This document shows positions 27,601-42,600 of a DNA stretch of 64,000 nt, one piece after another. Position numbers and translations under genes: made by a program. The notes under the pieces were generated by a model that worked only from the letters and a program-made list of their open reading frames with translations, was not told where the DNA came from and did no database searches. Numbering within the stretch: the first letter of the stretch is position 1; every line of letters begins with the position of its first letter. The DNA comes from Nectonema munidae (Eukaryota; Nematomorpha; Nectonematoida; Nectonematidae), in NCBI GenBank assembly GCA_030549495.1, contig JAUIRK010000855.1, forward strand, positions 878,001-942,000, given 5' to 3'.

Positions 27601-30600
27601 TTCTTCTATTTGTCAAGTTTCTCAAAATTCACTCACTCTCGACCTAGAATCATATGGGTTGTAGCATTTTCGGATTTGTTATATTCATTTTAATGGAGTT
27701 ATCGTAAGTGATATTAAAGATAGGTACATTTTGTATTATATGCATGACAAAGTGAACATTTTTACTGACATGAAGGTATGCCAGTTAATTTATTTTACAA
27801 CGGCCCATTGGTCATAATAACTGTCATCAGCTGTCAACTTTATCCTATATCACTTGAATAGAAAGGTTAAAATTTTCACTTTATACAAATAGGAATAGGT
27901 TCATGGATTTAGCCACAAGCGTATGTATGAAATCTCAGAATTATCTTCTTAATTTTAGGCTTTTATATTTCAAAAAATATTAAATATTTAATTTTAGAGA
28001 AATATATCATACTTAATTTATATACAAAAGAGTAACGTTGAAAACAAGTCTTTGGATCTTTATATTAAAAAATGAATCATCATTTTTAAGAATGGAACAG
28101 TAAAACAGCTTCACAATTTAAATTAATTTAATCGTATATGTTGTAGTGCCGTAGATAGTACACTTTCACAATATAAAATTTAAAATGAATGTGTCTAGAT
28201 CCTTGATATGTTGGAAATGTCCGAAAAACGATTCCATCGTGTTTCTCAGCTTAGAGATTATTTAAAAATAATGGCCACGTCATTAATACCCCGTGCTTAT
28301 AAATGAATTTTTATAATATAAAAATCCAGTTTACAAAAAATTCTAAATCAAACTTAAAAAAAATTACTTTTGAAATAATAATAGTTCTAATCGCCGTCTT
28401 GCTCCTCAAGACCCTCAGCCTAAAAATCAATAATTAAACATGATGATAAATCAATATTATTAATTTTTAGTTATATATTATTTTCCTTCACTTTTTATTT
28501 TTCCCATTTTCTCTGATGAAAATTTTTAAAAACGAAAACAGCCATTAGATTTCATTCTTAAATAGATAAAGTGTCCCTCAAATTATTTTTTTTATTTCTA
28601 TCATCAATTGAGCACATATGTCAAACAACTTATTCTAAAATTAATTTTTTTGCTATTCATTGCTAAAATTGTTGAATAACATTGTTAAAAATAAAACCCG
28701 AGTTTTTAAATCCAAATTCAAGTTTTATCCTTTTTACAACTCAGATAAAGCTCGTATAAACACGAGTTCAAGGCCTAGATACTATATATATGTGTATGTG
28801 TAAAAGTGGTGATATCATGGCTAACTTCAGTAATATCAAACCGAACAACAACATTTAGAGGATAAACACCAAACATAAGGAACACATGAAAGATATGATA
28901 ATACATGTAGCGGAAAGATATGAATTTTGACATTATGATTTACATTGCAACATTTTATATTACTTTTTAAAGTTTCGCGAGCATTTTATCGAATGTGAAA
29001 TAAAATTTTATGATTTTAAATTATAGAGGCGTGATGTAGCAAAATGTTGGCAAACATTGGCTTAATTGAACATATGTCATTCATAGCGTTATCATGGCAA
29101 GTCTCATTGGTGCAATCACAATTTGCCGATTCTCATTTACCTTCATTTCATTTTGTTAGTGTAATAAGGAAAAAGATTAGGCATGCTCTAATTTCAATAA
29201 GTAACGTTAAATATAGTGTTAGTAAGAAATTATAGTTAGATATAGTGTTAGTTCAAAGACTGACAAAGAAAATGCGTTGCTCTTTTTAGCGGCTTCCGTT
29301 TGTATGGGTAAATGACCATCTGTTAAGAGTGGTTTCTACCTGGTGTCACGTTGATAGAAATCGGTGTTGATGGCATTGAGAATATGAAATTAGAGAGGTT
29401 TGTTGTTATGTGTAAATTATATGACAGCTAGTAAATTAGTTAGTCATAATTTAAGGATCCCTTTTTTTTTATAATTTCAAATAGAATCTGATTGGCTAAA
29501 AGTTATTTATATATAAAAATCAATAATATCAGATATTCACTTAGATATTCAGTTTAAATTTGCATGCCTGTCTTTTTGTACCAATTTTTTTCTATTTGCT
29601 TCAGGTGACATAAACGGAGTGGGAAAAGCGAGTACCTTCTTGAAACGGCACTTAACGAAGAGGAGTCGGAGTTTGGCGAGGGAAGACAGCAGTGCCACCC
29701 TCAAGCATCGTCAGCAAATACAACAACGTATCTTTTTGGATGGATCATTTTATATGTTTTTGTGGCCGTGAATTTTCATTTATTTGTCTACTTTTCAAGT
29801 TACATTGTTTTTCTAATTAGAGCTCGCTCAAATTCATTCATATAAATCTATAATGCTTCTAATAAGCGCGGTGGCATGGAGGTTAGACCTCAGGGATTTC
29901 ATTCCAAAGGTCTCGGGTTTGATTGCCGATGTACCCGAAATGCAATTTCTTGTTTAATCTGAGGCCATCCGGTTGACGTTAGGAAAGGCATCCGGTCAAG
30001 AAATGCACCACGCTCCAAAAAATGTCCCACAAATTAGTGTGTGTGAGACACGTTTACCCTTTGAATGATGTTTTTTTGTTATAATGCTTCTAATCAAAAA
30101 CATGTAGATTTTGGTTTTTTCGAAATGACCAATTTGAATCACTATTGTCAAATTTTAATTTACTATTTTGAGATAATTTTTTGGCATACATTCCTAATTC
30201 GATTTGAACTTTAAGATTTTCAAACATTAAGTCTGGAAACAAACGAACATGTTGATTTTATTTAAAATTGGAAAAATATTTTAGTGGATAGTTTTCAAAC
30301 GTAAACATATATAGACGCTAAGTTTTAAGCGTTTACTACCAATAATATTAACTTGAATTTTGATTGACACTTTTTGACATGTGACGGCAATTCAACTACC
30401 ATGGAAATGTTAGGAAAAAAACCTAACTTTTAAAGGGGGTGGACACTTATAGTGTTAATAGTGTACATAATATCCTGCCTTCTTCTTGCATTGGAAATCC
30501 AAAAATAGAGTCTATTTTTGAAAATAGACATTGCATTGCTGATGTTTCTAATTTAAACAAATAAATATTAAAAAAAATTTAATAGAGAAGCATGTGTTTT

Positions 30601-33600
30601 ATAGAAAAAATAATTTAAAAAAATCTGTATGATGTAGTTTTTTTTATTCTTGATGTAATTTTTAGACGCTCCCAGCCTCAATTGCGAAAATGCAACACCT
30701 TCCTACTTTTCGCCATATGAGCGTGTCATTTCTATCGTAATCATTTTTCATCTCTTTTTTAATCGACTTTATCTTGTTAAAGTTTTTATACTAATGCGAT
30801 TTTTGTTCAATACTTTGATGTTTGTTCTTTAAAAATATTGTTCTGATTCAGAAATTCAGCATTAAAATTTTGAACTGTTTAGTGAATGATATTAATTTGT
30901 AAAACTAAATAAACGTTATACAAAAAAAGAACTTTTATTGATTCAAAAATCTCAAACTTGACTATAGTTTAATTATAATAACTTTTGTCTATATTTTAAA
31001 TTTGGCTATCATACATTTTTAAAAAATTTATTTCAAAAAATTTGAATGATTAATTAATACCAGCTTTGGATAAAATAGTAGTTGATACTTTGAAAAAATT
31101 TTAGTTTATTTTTTTGCATCAATAGCATTTATATTTTGTGGTTGCAGACAAAATTTGATTACATAATTAGTAATCTTTACTTTATATGCAAAAAATAAGA
31201 AAAATGATTTTCTTTTTATTGCAAAAATGAATTGATGAAACAGTTATTAAATTTTCAAGGTTAGTTGTAAGAATATTTTATTGAGAAAACAAGAATTATA
31301 ATAGAGTTTGGAATAGTTTATGAGATTACTAGAGAACATATTCTATTTTTGCAAAAAGGCTTAGTATTACATTTCTTGTTTTAAGGTTAAGTCTTTGAAT
31401 GAAATTTAAAATCTATTTTTTCCTTTTTATTTACGTTTTATTTGATATAATTATGCGAATTTGAGCTGTAGTTGATCAGGAGCAATAATGTCTCCAGGAA
31501 TTTGAACATGAGCCCACAAATTTTCAGCGGATAAATATTTTTTATAACACATAACTATATAAAAGTGTATTCTCTATAATTTAGATCTTAAAACGTTTAT
31601 CCCTATCGATTACCGTAAGTGAAAGAGTTCTGGGTTAGGGTTATTAAAAAAATTAATTTAAAAGACCTAAGTTCTAATTGTATTTTCAAACAATTTGCCT
31701 CTAACTGAATATATGTGTAGGTAGCCATAGAATGGAGAATATATACCATGATTCTTCCATTTTTGTCAGTAATCTAGTTTGGTAGCATTTCGACTTTTGT
31801 TACTAAAAATGTTTACATTTATAAATTTTAAAATTTAATTTTAAGCAGTACGCCCGTTGCCAATTGGTGAGATGAGAGGCTGAGAAAAATCTTTTAGCTC
31901 CTTGTCATTATTGCCTTGGATGGCGGAGTTGTCGAATAATCGAATACGAGATAAATGACGTCTCAGTGTATTACCAATGAGTCTTCTATTACAAGTCTTT
32001 CCATATGGTCTTCAGGAGACAGAGACTTTTAAAAATACTCGACCGGGTCAAGAAATAATTCTGTCCACTAAAGATTTACAAAAAAGATTGTTTTTAGAGT
32101 CATAGAATAAAAAACATTCATTTGGTTAAAGTTTAGCACATCTAAGGCTTTTTGCTACACATGCATTTGTTTCAGTAATAGAATATCCAAATATAAAAGA
32201 GCAATTGTGACCACCATCCATTTCAATAACTGGTAAATTGCAATAAGGAGGGATAAAGACTTAATTACATCGGTCTATCATATATGAATGATTTTGTTTC
32301 TTTGTTGGGCTTGAAGAGTGGTTTACAAACTTTCTAGAAATTTTTGGCGTAGCGGTCTCTCTATGATTTTTTAATACCTAGGGGTCTCGTTTTAAAAAAT
32401 ATAAATCAACATAGTACCAAAAAATTGACACAATTGTAATCAAATCAATCTCAATGGAATCGATGTATCTGCTTTGTCTATGGCTAATGTAACTCCAATA
32501 TCATTACTCACTTCCAATCTGTTTCGGGATTTGATTTCAATAACAAGTAGCATGAAAAACTCTTGCTCTCACACTCATATGTAGTTGCAAATCAAATCAG
32601 AACTTTCAGAGCCATCTTTGCAACATCAGCATTGGACTGCCCCATTTCAATCGAAAAATCACTATTCTCTTGTTCTACCCCTAAGAGTTTCGCAATACAA
32701 AAATTTGTTTACCTTGTATTTGTCATATACAAATTTTTCTCCAATGAACAGACCACCATTATTAGCCGACATTATACTTACACTGTAAGCTCTCAATGCC
32801 ACCACAACTGCACAGATTTCATGAATCCAAAGTTCCTTGTTTGTAATTCTGATTGCATCAACTTTCTTGCTCAGTCGTTTTCAAACTGGTGTCCGCGTGC
32901 CACAAAGAAGTTCCATGGGGATCGAGAAGGGGGGACTGGGTGAATCGTTTTTCGCAAAATATGGCACTCATATTTGGTCGTTAACATCCACTTTTTAAAA
33001 GCCCGTCAAGTGAAGCTTGCGCTGGTAGTGAAGCACTCGATTTCGGTGAACAAAATTATTGGCTGAAGGATTGCACAGATTCATGTTTGATAAATAACAT
33101 CTGAATGTTTTTGCAAAATATTAAGTATGGTTCGAAAAGTTTCAAAAAGTCCCACAACATAGGAGAACAGTGGATATTACCTTGCTGCAAAGATATCATA
33201 TTGGATGTGCTAAGAAGTTTTAAAGCTGAAGCATATCTTCCTGTTAAACGATACCCTTAAACTTGTTTCATCCTTGTGTTTACTCCCAATATGTATGCGA
33301 CAAGAACCTGGTAGCCAATTTTTTATCCTCCAAAACTCAGCAATAGAACAGATGTAAGAGAAAGATGCTTATTTTTTTATAGTGTAAAACAATATGGAAT
33401 GTTTTTTCTCACAGGTGTGGCTGGCACGGCAGACCTCTGCCGCCAATTAAAATGGAAAACAGAGTTTGAACCAAAGTTTTGTACGATTCCTATTTTTAAA
33501 AAAATATACGATTCGGATTCTGACTTCGATGACGAACGTTGATTTGAAACATTAAAAATTAAATCCTCCACTGTGTTTCATTAAAAGTAAGGAATGATTT

Positions 33601-36600
33601 AGTAAATAATTTAGGTGTAAAAATTGAACCTTACTCCTAAAAATAAGTGGACTGAGGTATCGGAATGTCTAATCTAATTTTCCCATGCGATTCTGTTTCT
33701 GATATTTAAAAAGAACACGATTTCCGATCCACTTGATCTTCCTATCACTACTCACATCAATGTCCCATCACTGCATCATATGGTGATATATTTAGCACTT
33801 TTGGCGACCAAATAAATAGGAAATTTTGGAATAGGGATAAATATTTTACACCAATCGTATGGCTTATATTTTTCATTCATATGTTAGTCTTAATTTCTTA
33901 CGACAGTGATCCCGATGTGTACATAACAAAATAACAATTTTCATCTGACGGATTTGAATCCACATAATTTTCAAAATAAGTATATTTTTAATTTTAGAAG
34001 AAGACAAAATAGTTTGACGTTGTAGCAGGTTGATCTATTCCCAGAACAGTTAGAAGTTATAAACCTAAAAAGTTAGTTGCACATTAGAGTGTTCAAAAAT
34101 GCAAAAAATTAAATACTCTATTTTTTGAGATTTAGATGTATATTGTATTTTATATCTGTTCTATGTAATATTTATTGATTTATGTATTTGCCTGTTCAAT
34201 TAAATTTTGTTAATTATCGAAAGTCAATTTTTAGTTTTTAATTAATTTGAAGATACAACTGATGGCCTGTTTTAATTTTTTACAAAAGTAAGTGAAAACT
34301 GATCTATAAATTCTACATATAAAAGAAAAAATGTTTAGGTTTAATTTTCTTTCAAATGAAAGTTATATGCACTATTTGCACCACGAAAACAATGTGTGTC
34401 ATAGTCGAAATAGGATATTCATATTTCATTGTTTCTATTCTTTTAGCGTCCCACGTTTTGCCGTCCTGTTGTTTTGCTTGGAGGGTGCATTTCGGATTTG
34501 GCTACCAACAAGCTTTGCCTAAGATTTCCCAGTACCTACAACAACCTACACGAAAAAGACTTGGACCTTGTGGTTTCAAGGACGAAGGAATTGATTGAAC
34601 AAGTTCGTTATTCGTCGTTTTTTAACAAACACTTTTTATATGCAATTATTACGCTTCCACAATTTTGATCTTGTGGGTGGAACTCGAATAAATTGTGGCT
34701 TGTGGGAAATGTTGATAAAAAATGGCAAAATATTTTACGGACTGTGTTCCTCCTAACATAATTAAAATGGCGAGAATGATATCATGAATAATCAAGAAAA
34801 AGAACTCAAATTACAACAAAAGATAAGATCAGTTTTATTTAGTTCAAAACAAAAAAATATGAACTAAATTTAAACTTATATGTTCTTATAAAAATGTTTC
34901 TACACGTGTGATTTAAGTAATTGGCAGAAGCAACTCTGTTGCTATGCCCACGTTTTCATAAAAATGAGGTCGATTTGGTTCCAAAAGGCGAGGAAGAACA
35001 AGTAAAGGGGAAAAGAAGCAAAGGTCGGTCACTGTTAGGATGGAGTGCTAGCTTGACTAAGAGACTTGAAGAAATGAATTTTAGAGGAGTTGAGCCTCAA
35101 GATGATTCAAATGGAGACAAGGAATCGTGGTTTATCGATTCTCATCTTTGGGATATAGTGTAGGCAAAGAAAGAACTTTTAGCTTTATTTGTTTAGGGGC
35201 CGTGAGTACGGTTGGTTAGGTACTGGGATTCGATAACTCAAGGTCTTGGGTTCGATCCCGCATCAAGCCAACTTTCTCATAGTTCGATACAAGCGGCGCA
35301 ATTGTGCCTTCTCGATGAAAACATCCCACAAAAAAACTTCGTTAGCTAATTGAGCAATTGAATACGTAGATAACTAAGAAACAAATTGAGAATGCAACGT
35401 GCTACCAACTCAGTGGGCTGACCCTGCTTTAAAAAGTATCTCTCATGCTTCTTCTTGTTTTTGATAGGGCATTCACGCTTTTCTTCATATACCCAGCATC
35501 TCTCTCTCCAGCTTTCCCTTGCAGCCAATCATCTTGCTGATTCGAGTGCCGCTAAAGCGCGTCTTTTTAAACTTGTTGAGTGATAGTGACGTAGAAGCAA
35601 CATGCCTCAACAACAACAACAACACACTTAATACTTCTCACAAAAAGTCTCTAGATTTTTGTTCAAAACTCTTAAAGTCATATCCCAATCTCTTCACAGG
35701 TTTGCTTTTCCATTACACTATTTTCTAAAAGTTTGTACAATTGCACTATAATTGGCATGAAAACAAACAAATTATATATATATTATATATGCAGTCTAAC
35801 TTACTGGTTCTTAACCTGGGTTCCATGCTGGCGTCTCGGGGGTAAGTGAAAAGTTTTTCATTTTTGTAAAAAAAATTCAAAATGAGGGAAAATAATCAGC
35901 CATTTTGTATGTGTATAAATAACTGAAGCTAACTTCTAAAGTTTGAATAAATAGCAAGCAGTCGCTTTTGTGCTTTCTCCTTGCATTTGCGTAAAATTTG
36001 CTCCACTATCCGTATTTGACGTCATTTGAGATCAAATAATAAGAACCCGTGGTCTAACTTGTTGAAAGAGCCACCTTTAAAAGAGAGCCACAATCTTTAT
36101 ATCTCTTATTCAACGTTGATTGGATAAGAGTGTCACCTGTGTAACGCAGCCAATCGCCACCCCGTTCTAACTGAAGAGCTCCAGCTAAAATCAAAGAACT
36201 TAATTATGTTTATTGCTTTTCATTTGAATCATTTCCTCTTTTTTCAAAGTTTTTGTTCTTGTATTCTTCTATAAATTTCTACTTGACTTATTTGATTCTG
36301 TAATATAGTTCTTTTCAGTTGAAGTTTTTGTGACTTAAAGTTTATATGAATTACCGCTATATTTTTGCGAATTGGATTGTTCTGAAGGAATGAAAAAAAG
36401 ATGAAATTGAAAGTTATGTTTCCGTCTCAATACTCACACTTTTCAAAGAGTTGTTTAATTACTGTTATAAAAAAACTTACAAATTCACAGATTTTCATAC
36501 CTCAAAACCATCTGCGCAAAAATTCTTTCTCTTGATCATGATAGTAATCATAGTGATGATGTTGATCTTGAAGATCATAATAAGAAAAGTATAGGTGACA

Positions 36601-39600
36601 GATCACAATCAAAAGTTTGTTTATTTTCTTAAGCTCTAGAATTTCTCAAAAACTTAAAAAGTTTTCCGTTCTATTGTGGCAATGCTTCAAATAAATTCGC
36701 ATTATTAAATACAAAGTCAAATCCCATACTTTTATGCCTCAAACAAATTTTACATAAAAAGCATCTATATTGCTGATAGCCACTGAAACTAAGTTCTCAG
36801 CCTATGTGAATTTGAACGTGTATGCATATATATATAAAACTTTAAATACATATTCACAAAAAAAATTAAAGGCGCGTGAAGACAACATATTGACATTTTT
36901 TCATTTTTATCGAATAATAGAATGTGTTAGGATTAAGAATTCATTTAGTTTTTATTTTTTCATTATTATGATCTAGTATTTACCCCCGAAGGATCTTGGA
37001 TCCTAAGTATTGTTTCGGTATGAGAACTTTCGGATAACAAATCACAGATGTTTCTTCATTCCCATAAATACCCAAACAGTCTCCCAAAGTCGTTACATGT
37101 GTTTTGAAAGCGTTAAAAACATAGCCCTCTCCCATCACCCACATCATCATCATTCATTTATTTTAAAGAGGTATCTTTACTTATTTTAAACGGTCGACCT
37201 CTCCTACGACTTGTGTTTCATCTTTGTTTCATTTGTATTTGTCTTGTGCATCTGCCAGATTCTTATTGGAGAAAATAACGCTGATTCCAAATGACCACTT
37301 CCTTGTGGTCAAATCTAATCTATAGTCAACCCTAAAGGTAACAGGAAAGACATCTAGCTATAAAAAAAGCTAACATTCCACCCTATTGTTTTTTGTGTCT
37401 GTGTGGTGTGTTTGTGCATCTAAGGAAAGAATAACCTATCATAATAAATCTTATTTACTTTATTAACGATAAAATTCAATGGCCATTGATCAGTTAGTTC
37501 TATAGCAAGATTTATGAATAAACTTTTAAAATTCAAACGCCTTTTTAAAGTGAAAATATGAAATCAATTTGTGTTGTTTAGAATCCAAAATACAATATTT
37601 TTTTATCCTAGAGTTAAAAAAAGGTTTATTTTTATATTTTTTAACTTTCTTACATTTCAAAAGGTTTTTCAGATAAAAAATGTGAAAAAAACTTAAATGA
37701 AATTCAATATTGTTTTAAACTAATATATATTATTTACAAACGAAAAAAGTAACGCTAAATTTTAATTGTCTTAATTAACAATTAATATGTTAATAGTTTG
37801 GTGCCAAGTCTTGTTTGTTAGTAAAGTTTTGTTAAAAATAGATGTAGATCATAGTCATGAAGTTAGAATCCAGAACCTCTAAATTCAAAACAACGAAATT
37901 CAAAGTCTCGAAGATTGAAATCTCCAAAACTATAATTGAACATTTGTGAAAGTGTATTCAAAATACGCTTAAATAAACTACAACCAAATTAATTATTATT
38001 ATTAGAACATTTCATGGGCTACGAAATGCAGACTAAACATCCATAAAAGTTCACTAGTTCGTATAAAGTTATATCTGGTATAAAAAACAAAAAACGATTA
38101 TCAACATTTTCCCACGTAAAAAACAAAAATGGAGTGCGCTACATATTTTTCCTTTTTTTCAGACGAGATAGAAATCAATGAAGAGGTTGATTGGCTAGCA
38201 AAGATTCACAAGGCGATCCAAAAGCGACAAGTTTCAAAGATCTGGATTCGCTCCCAAGACTTTAACTCAACAAAAGCAGACAACTGTTCGGTACAGTTTT
38301 GCTCTTCGATCTTAATCCTGTTTTGCCACATATTTTTAAATAGAAAATTTAATGAAATGAAAACTATGAAAGTAGATGAACAAAAAGAATTAAGAATTAT
38401 TGAAGGGGGATAAAATCTCGTTCATATACTATCATATGAAAATAAAAGCAAATATGCGATTATAAGTTTGAAAATGAAAGAAATGGAAGTATATATGAAC
38501 AGAGAGAGAGAGAGAGATCTTACAACACAAAAAAGCGATTGGGAATGCTATAAAAAGGGTTCTCTCTAATGACGTTACATTTCTTTGCAAGAATAAATCG
38601 TCACTTTGAATAGGCATTATAATCCATAGGTATTCTCCTGTGTAACAGCCATAATTTTTGATAATTATGTTAAAATATTATGCTTGATGCCTTGAATCGC
38701 AAAAATGGTCGTTAAACAAAACTCTTTTTGCTTAGACATTACTTGACAAGTCCTTCTACGAAGAATGTGACGAAAAATCGCTTGACCGGACTGCCTCCCA
38801 GCCTTCGCAGTTGAATACTCTTCCTGAAGGTAACGCTCATCATAATCTTCCTTATGCATCGTTGGTAGGAAGGCAGAACGCCATTTTGCTAAATCTTGTT
38901 CCTTTTTAGGAGAGCTGTCTGATTCTTTGTACGAAAATGTTAAAATCAACATCCAATCTTCTAAAAAGAAGGGTAGCGATCTTAATTTATGCCTTTCATC
39001 ATCATCATCATTATTTTTATCATCATTTATTGAACAGATCCAAAGTCGAATTGAAATATCCTTTATTTTTGGTGGGTAAATACTAATGTTGAAAGATGAG
39101 ATTGCAACATCCAGTATTTTTTAGAGCCCAGATTCCAAATCTTTTTTATTTTTACGCCGATATTTACTTTCTTCAGTGAATAATAAAAATGATCCTTCTA
39201 TTGAGTACCACCTGTGCTGCTTTAATTGCTAATAATGCCTAGAATTAGCGATATATACCATTTTTTGTTCTAAACGGTCTTTTTTAAATTGTAAAGTGTC
39301 TTTTTCAAATTCTAAAGTGTCTTTTTTAAATTCTAAGGTGTCTTTTTTAATTCTAAAATGTCTTTTTTAAATTTGAAACTGTCTTTTTTGATTTTACTTT
39401 TCTGAATAAGCTTTGAAGCCTTGTTTCTTAATAAATGCGCGTAATATTATGTGCGTTTGTCAGGTTCTGTAGACGTATTGAAACTTAAGATACACTGATA
39501 ATTTTCTAATTCTCCACCTCTATTTCAAGTCTTTTTTAATTCGATGCAACTAGCAGTTCATTTATAGACACGTTTTTAACTCTTCAATTTTTGCCTTCTG

Positions 39601-42600
39601 CATAGATTGTTTTTATATTATAGTAACATAGAATTAAAAATTTTTTTTAGTTTGTATCGAAAGTTTCAATTAAGCAAAAAGTGAATTTTAAAACTTATAA
39701 GTAACAATATAAGTTTATGATAACAAACTTCTTTATTATTATTATTATCATACCTGTAATTTAAAGCAAAAACAATATATCACATTTTATGAAGAAATAG
39801 AAACTCCCATTTGCCCGTTTTGTATGTTAGGTAGTGCATGTGCAATGTAGCTTTTGAATTCTTAGCTGGTTTTTCCTTTAAATTACTTGAATGATAATAA
39901 AGAAGTTTGTGTGAACACTTTTTTTCCATTATATAATGGATGTAAAACGTTTTTCTAAACTAAGTTTTAAAATTCACTTTTTTGCTTAATTGAAACTTTC
40001 GATAAAAACTAAAAAAAATTTAATTCTATGTTACTATAATATAAAAACAATCTATGCAGAAGGCAAAACTTGTCTATAAATGAACTGCTAGTTGCATCGA
40101 ATTAAAATAGAGGCGGAGAATTAGAAAATTATCAGTGTATCTTTCAAGTTTCAACACGTCTACAGAACCTGACAAACGCACACAATATTACGCGCATTTA
40201 TTAAGAAACAAGACTTCAAAGCTTATTCAGAAAAGTAAAATCAAAAAAGACACTCTAGAATTTAAAAAAGACACTTTAGAATTTAAAAAAGACCGTTTAG
40301 AACTAAAAAAGGTATATATAAGCCATTTCGATTGGCTTTACATGATAATTTATCATCACAAGTAATTTTGTATTCTTCAAATATTATTATTATATACCGT
40401 GCACATCGAGTGCAATCTCATCTAATTGGGTTGAAGAAAAACATTGATTCCCTGAATTCCAAATGTTTTTGGATCATTTATTCTTTCTCATTGTGAGACA
40501 AAACGATTTTTCTTAGACTTTTTCGCAATTAGCAAAATGTATATGTCTATTTACTTTATAATTTATATATTTATTTGAATAACATATTTGACGTAAAATT
40601 TGGCCACTACTTTATCTATATACTTTGGCTTCGAGAAAAGCATGTGTTTTGTATTTATATATTAGGAGCTTGGCAAAGCTCCGAAGGCATTTAAAAATGG
40701 TGATCGATGCGGTACCAAGTTACTATGTATTCAATTGTAGAAAATCTGAGCCTAAAAATGAATACCTTACAGTTTTTCAAATTGCATGAAATTTTGTATT
40801 CAGGTTCGCTCCATAGTTCCTAACTATCTTTCAAAATTTCAGCTCATTTTAGTTCATATGAAAAAAGTTATCGGCAAGTGATAATTTGTTAAGGGGATAG
40901 ATGGGTCAATAGAGAGTTTTTTAACGAAGAGTATTTGTTATATTTATACCGACAATGTGCGATAAAGAAATCACACAGCAATGCTATCTATCTCACATCA
41001 TAATTAATATTTAAAAGTTGCATCACAGGCCATTTTCAAATAACATATATTAGTTCATTATTATTGTTCGAAATATATATGTATATTTATTACATAGCCT
41101 ATATATATGTTTTATGTTAACGCAAGTAGATATCGCAATTCAGTGCATGCATTTTATCACATCCTTTCGTGAGTTATAGTTATCAAATTCGTAAACTTGT
41201 GTAATTCAAGTTTCCAAAATGCTTAAATGAGTTTTTATATTGCTCAAAACTTTTGAATTATTCGACCATGCATCCATGTAAGTTTGTATTTTTCAGTTTT
41301 CTTCGTAATTAGCAGATGAGAGGCGCATATTTTTTATATTTGGTAATTTTGAACGTTAACGCTTGTTACATTTTGAGAAATTTTAACCTGTAACAATTTC
41401 CAACACAACTATAAAACCACTCTACTATCAGAACCTGAATTTATTTGTAGATTTTTATAAGATCATTTTGGTTTTCGGTTTTTTATAAATTAACATTCGT
41501 TTTTATATTACTTATAACTTTTGAATTATTTGCCAAAATTTTAAGTGCGGATTTAATTTCCTCAAAAAACAAAGATTTGGATTGCGCTGAAAAAAATATT
41601 AATAAAAAACTTATTAATTTTTTTAACTACAAAAAATGAGAAGAGAAAAAGATCAAAAGGTGTGTTTTACTAATTTTTTCTCAATAATTAACCTCATAAA
41701 TTTATATTATTTTTTTCATTGTAAACCACTCTTCTACAAAAACCTAAATTTATTTGTAGATTTTTAAAAAATCATTTTAATTTTCGGTTCTCACACGCGC
41801 TCCAAACAAATATTGAAGAAATATTTTTCTGTATGAAGTGTTAGGAAACTCTTCTTTATTATGTAATAAATATTTTCATAACCTGTACGGTTGAACGCGG
41901 GTATACAACTTCATCTTCTACGATGATTTCTATTCCATGGTAAGATTTTTTGAGGGTATAAAATGTTTAACTACTTTATTTCTTTAGTACTTTCATGTGG
42001 TGTAGGTGAAATGACTTCAAATTAATTTCATAGACACATATTTGAACTAAAAATGTCACCCAAAATTTTTTTTCCAAGAGAAGTTAAAATAATTTTTTTT
42101 TAATTTTTCCACTGGATAAAGTACACTTAAAAAAATTGGAAAAATTTCATTCAATTTTTAAAAAAAAGTTTTGTCCAAAAAAAGTTGACATTTTTAACGT
42201 GATTTTTTTTAATTAAAATAAAATTATTTTTTTCTAATTTTTACATTTACCTACTCAAAATTGCTTACATTTTATTTTAAAATTTTCAAAATTTTTGATA
42301 TATATTTTTGATTTTAGCTTTTTAAAAAAATTGTTTTAATTTTTTTAAAAAATATAGGACTCCACAAGATTTTTAAATTTTTTTTAATTTATCTAATTTT
42401 CGATTCTAATATCTCATTTTTAAGGTAATATTATATTGAATACGAAAATGTATTAATATTTTAAGTTTGGATTTTTTAAAATACTATTTTTGACTCTGAA
42501 CTTGATAAAATGACCAAATTTCCAACGTTGACCTCAAAAAAATATATAAGTCATTTGATTCATTTCAAACAAATTACATATTTGGAATCAGCGTACCAAA

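Noticed and set aside
34921-35163. 80-codon open frame inside the GUK intron, considered as an extra GUK exon
   Set aside because: The sequence KGKRSKGR..GVEPQDDSNGD is a LINE reverse transcriptase tail, and exons 14 and 15 already join in phase.
40135-40365. Lys/Asp-rich repeat protein (KKDTLEF repeats)
   Set aside because: It is the translation of 21-bp DNA subrepeats in the foldback arm; the left arm shows the same on the other strand.
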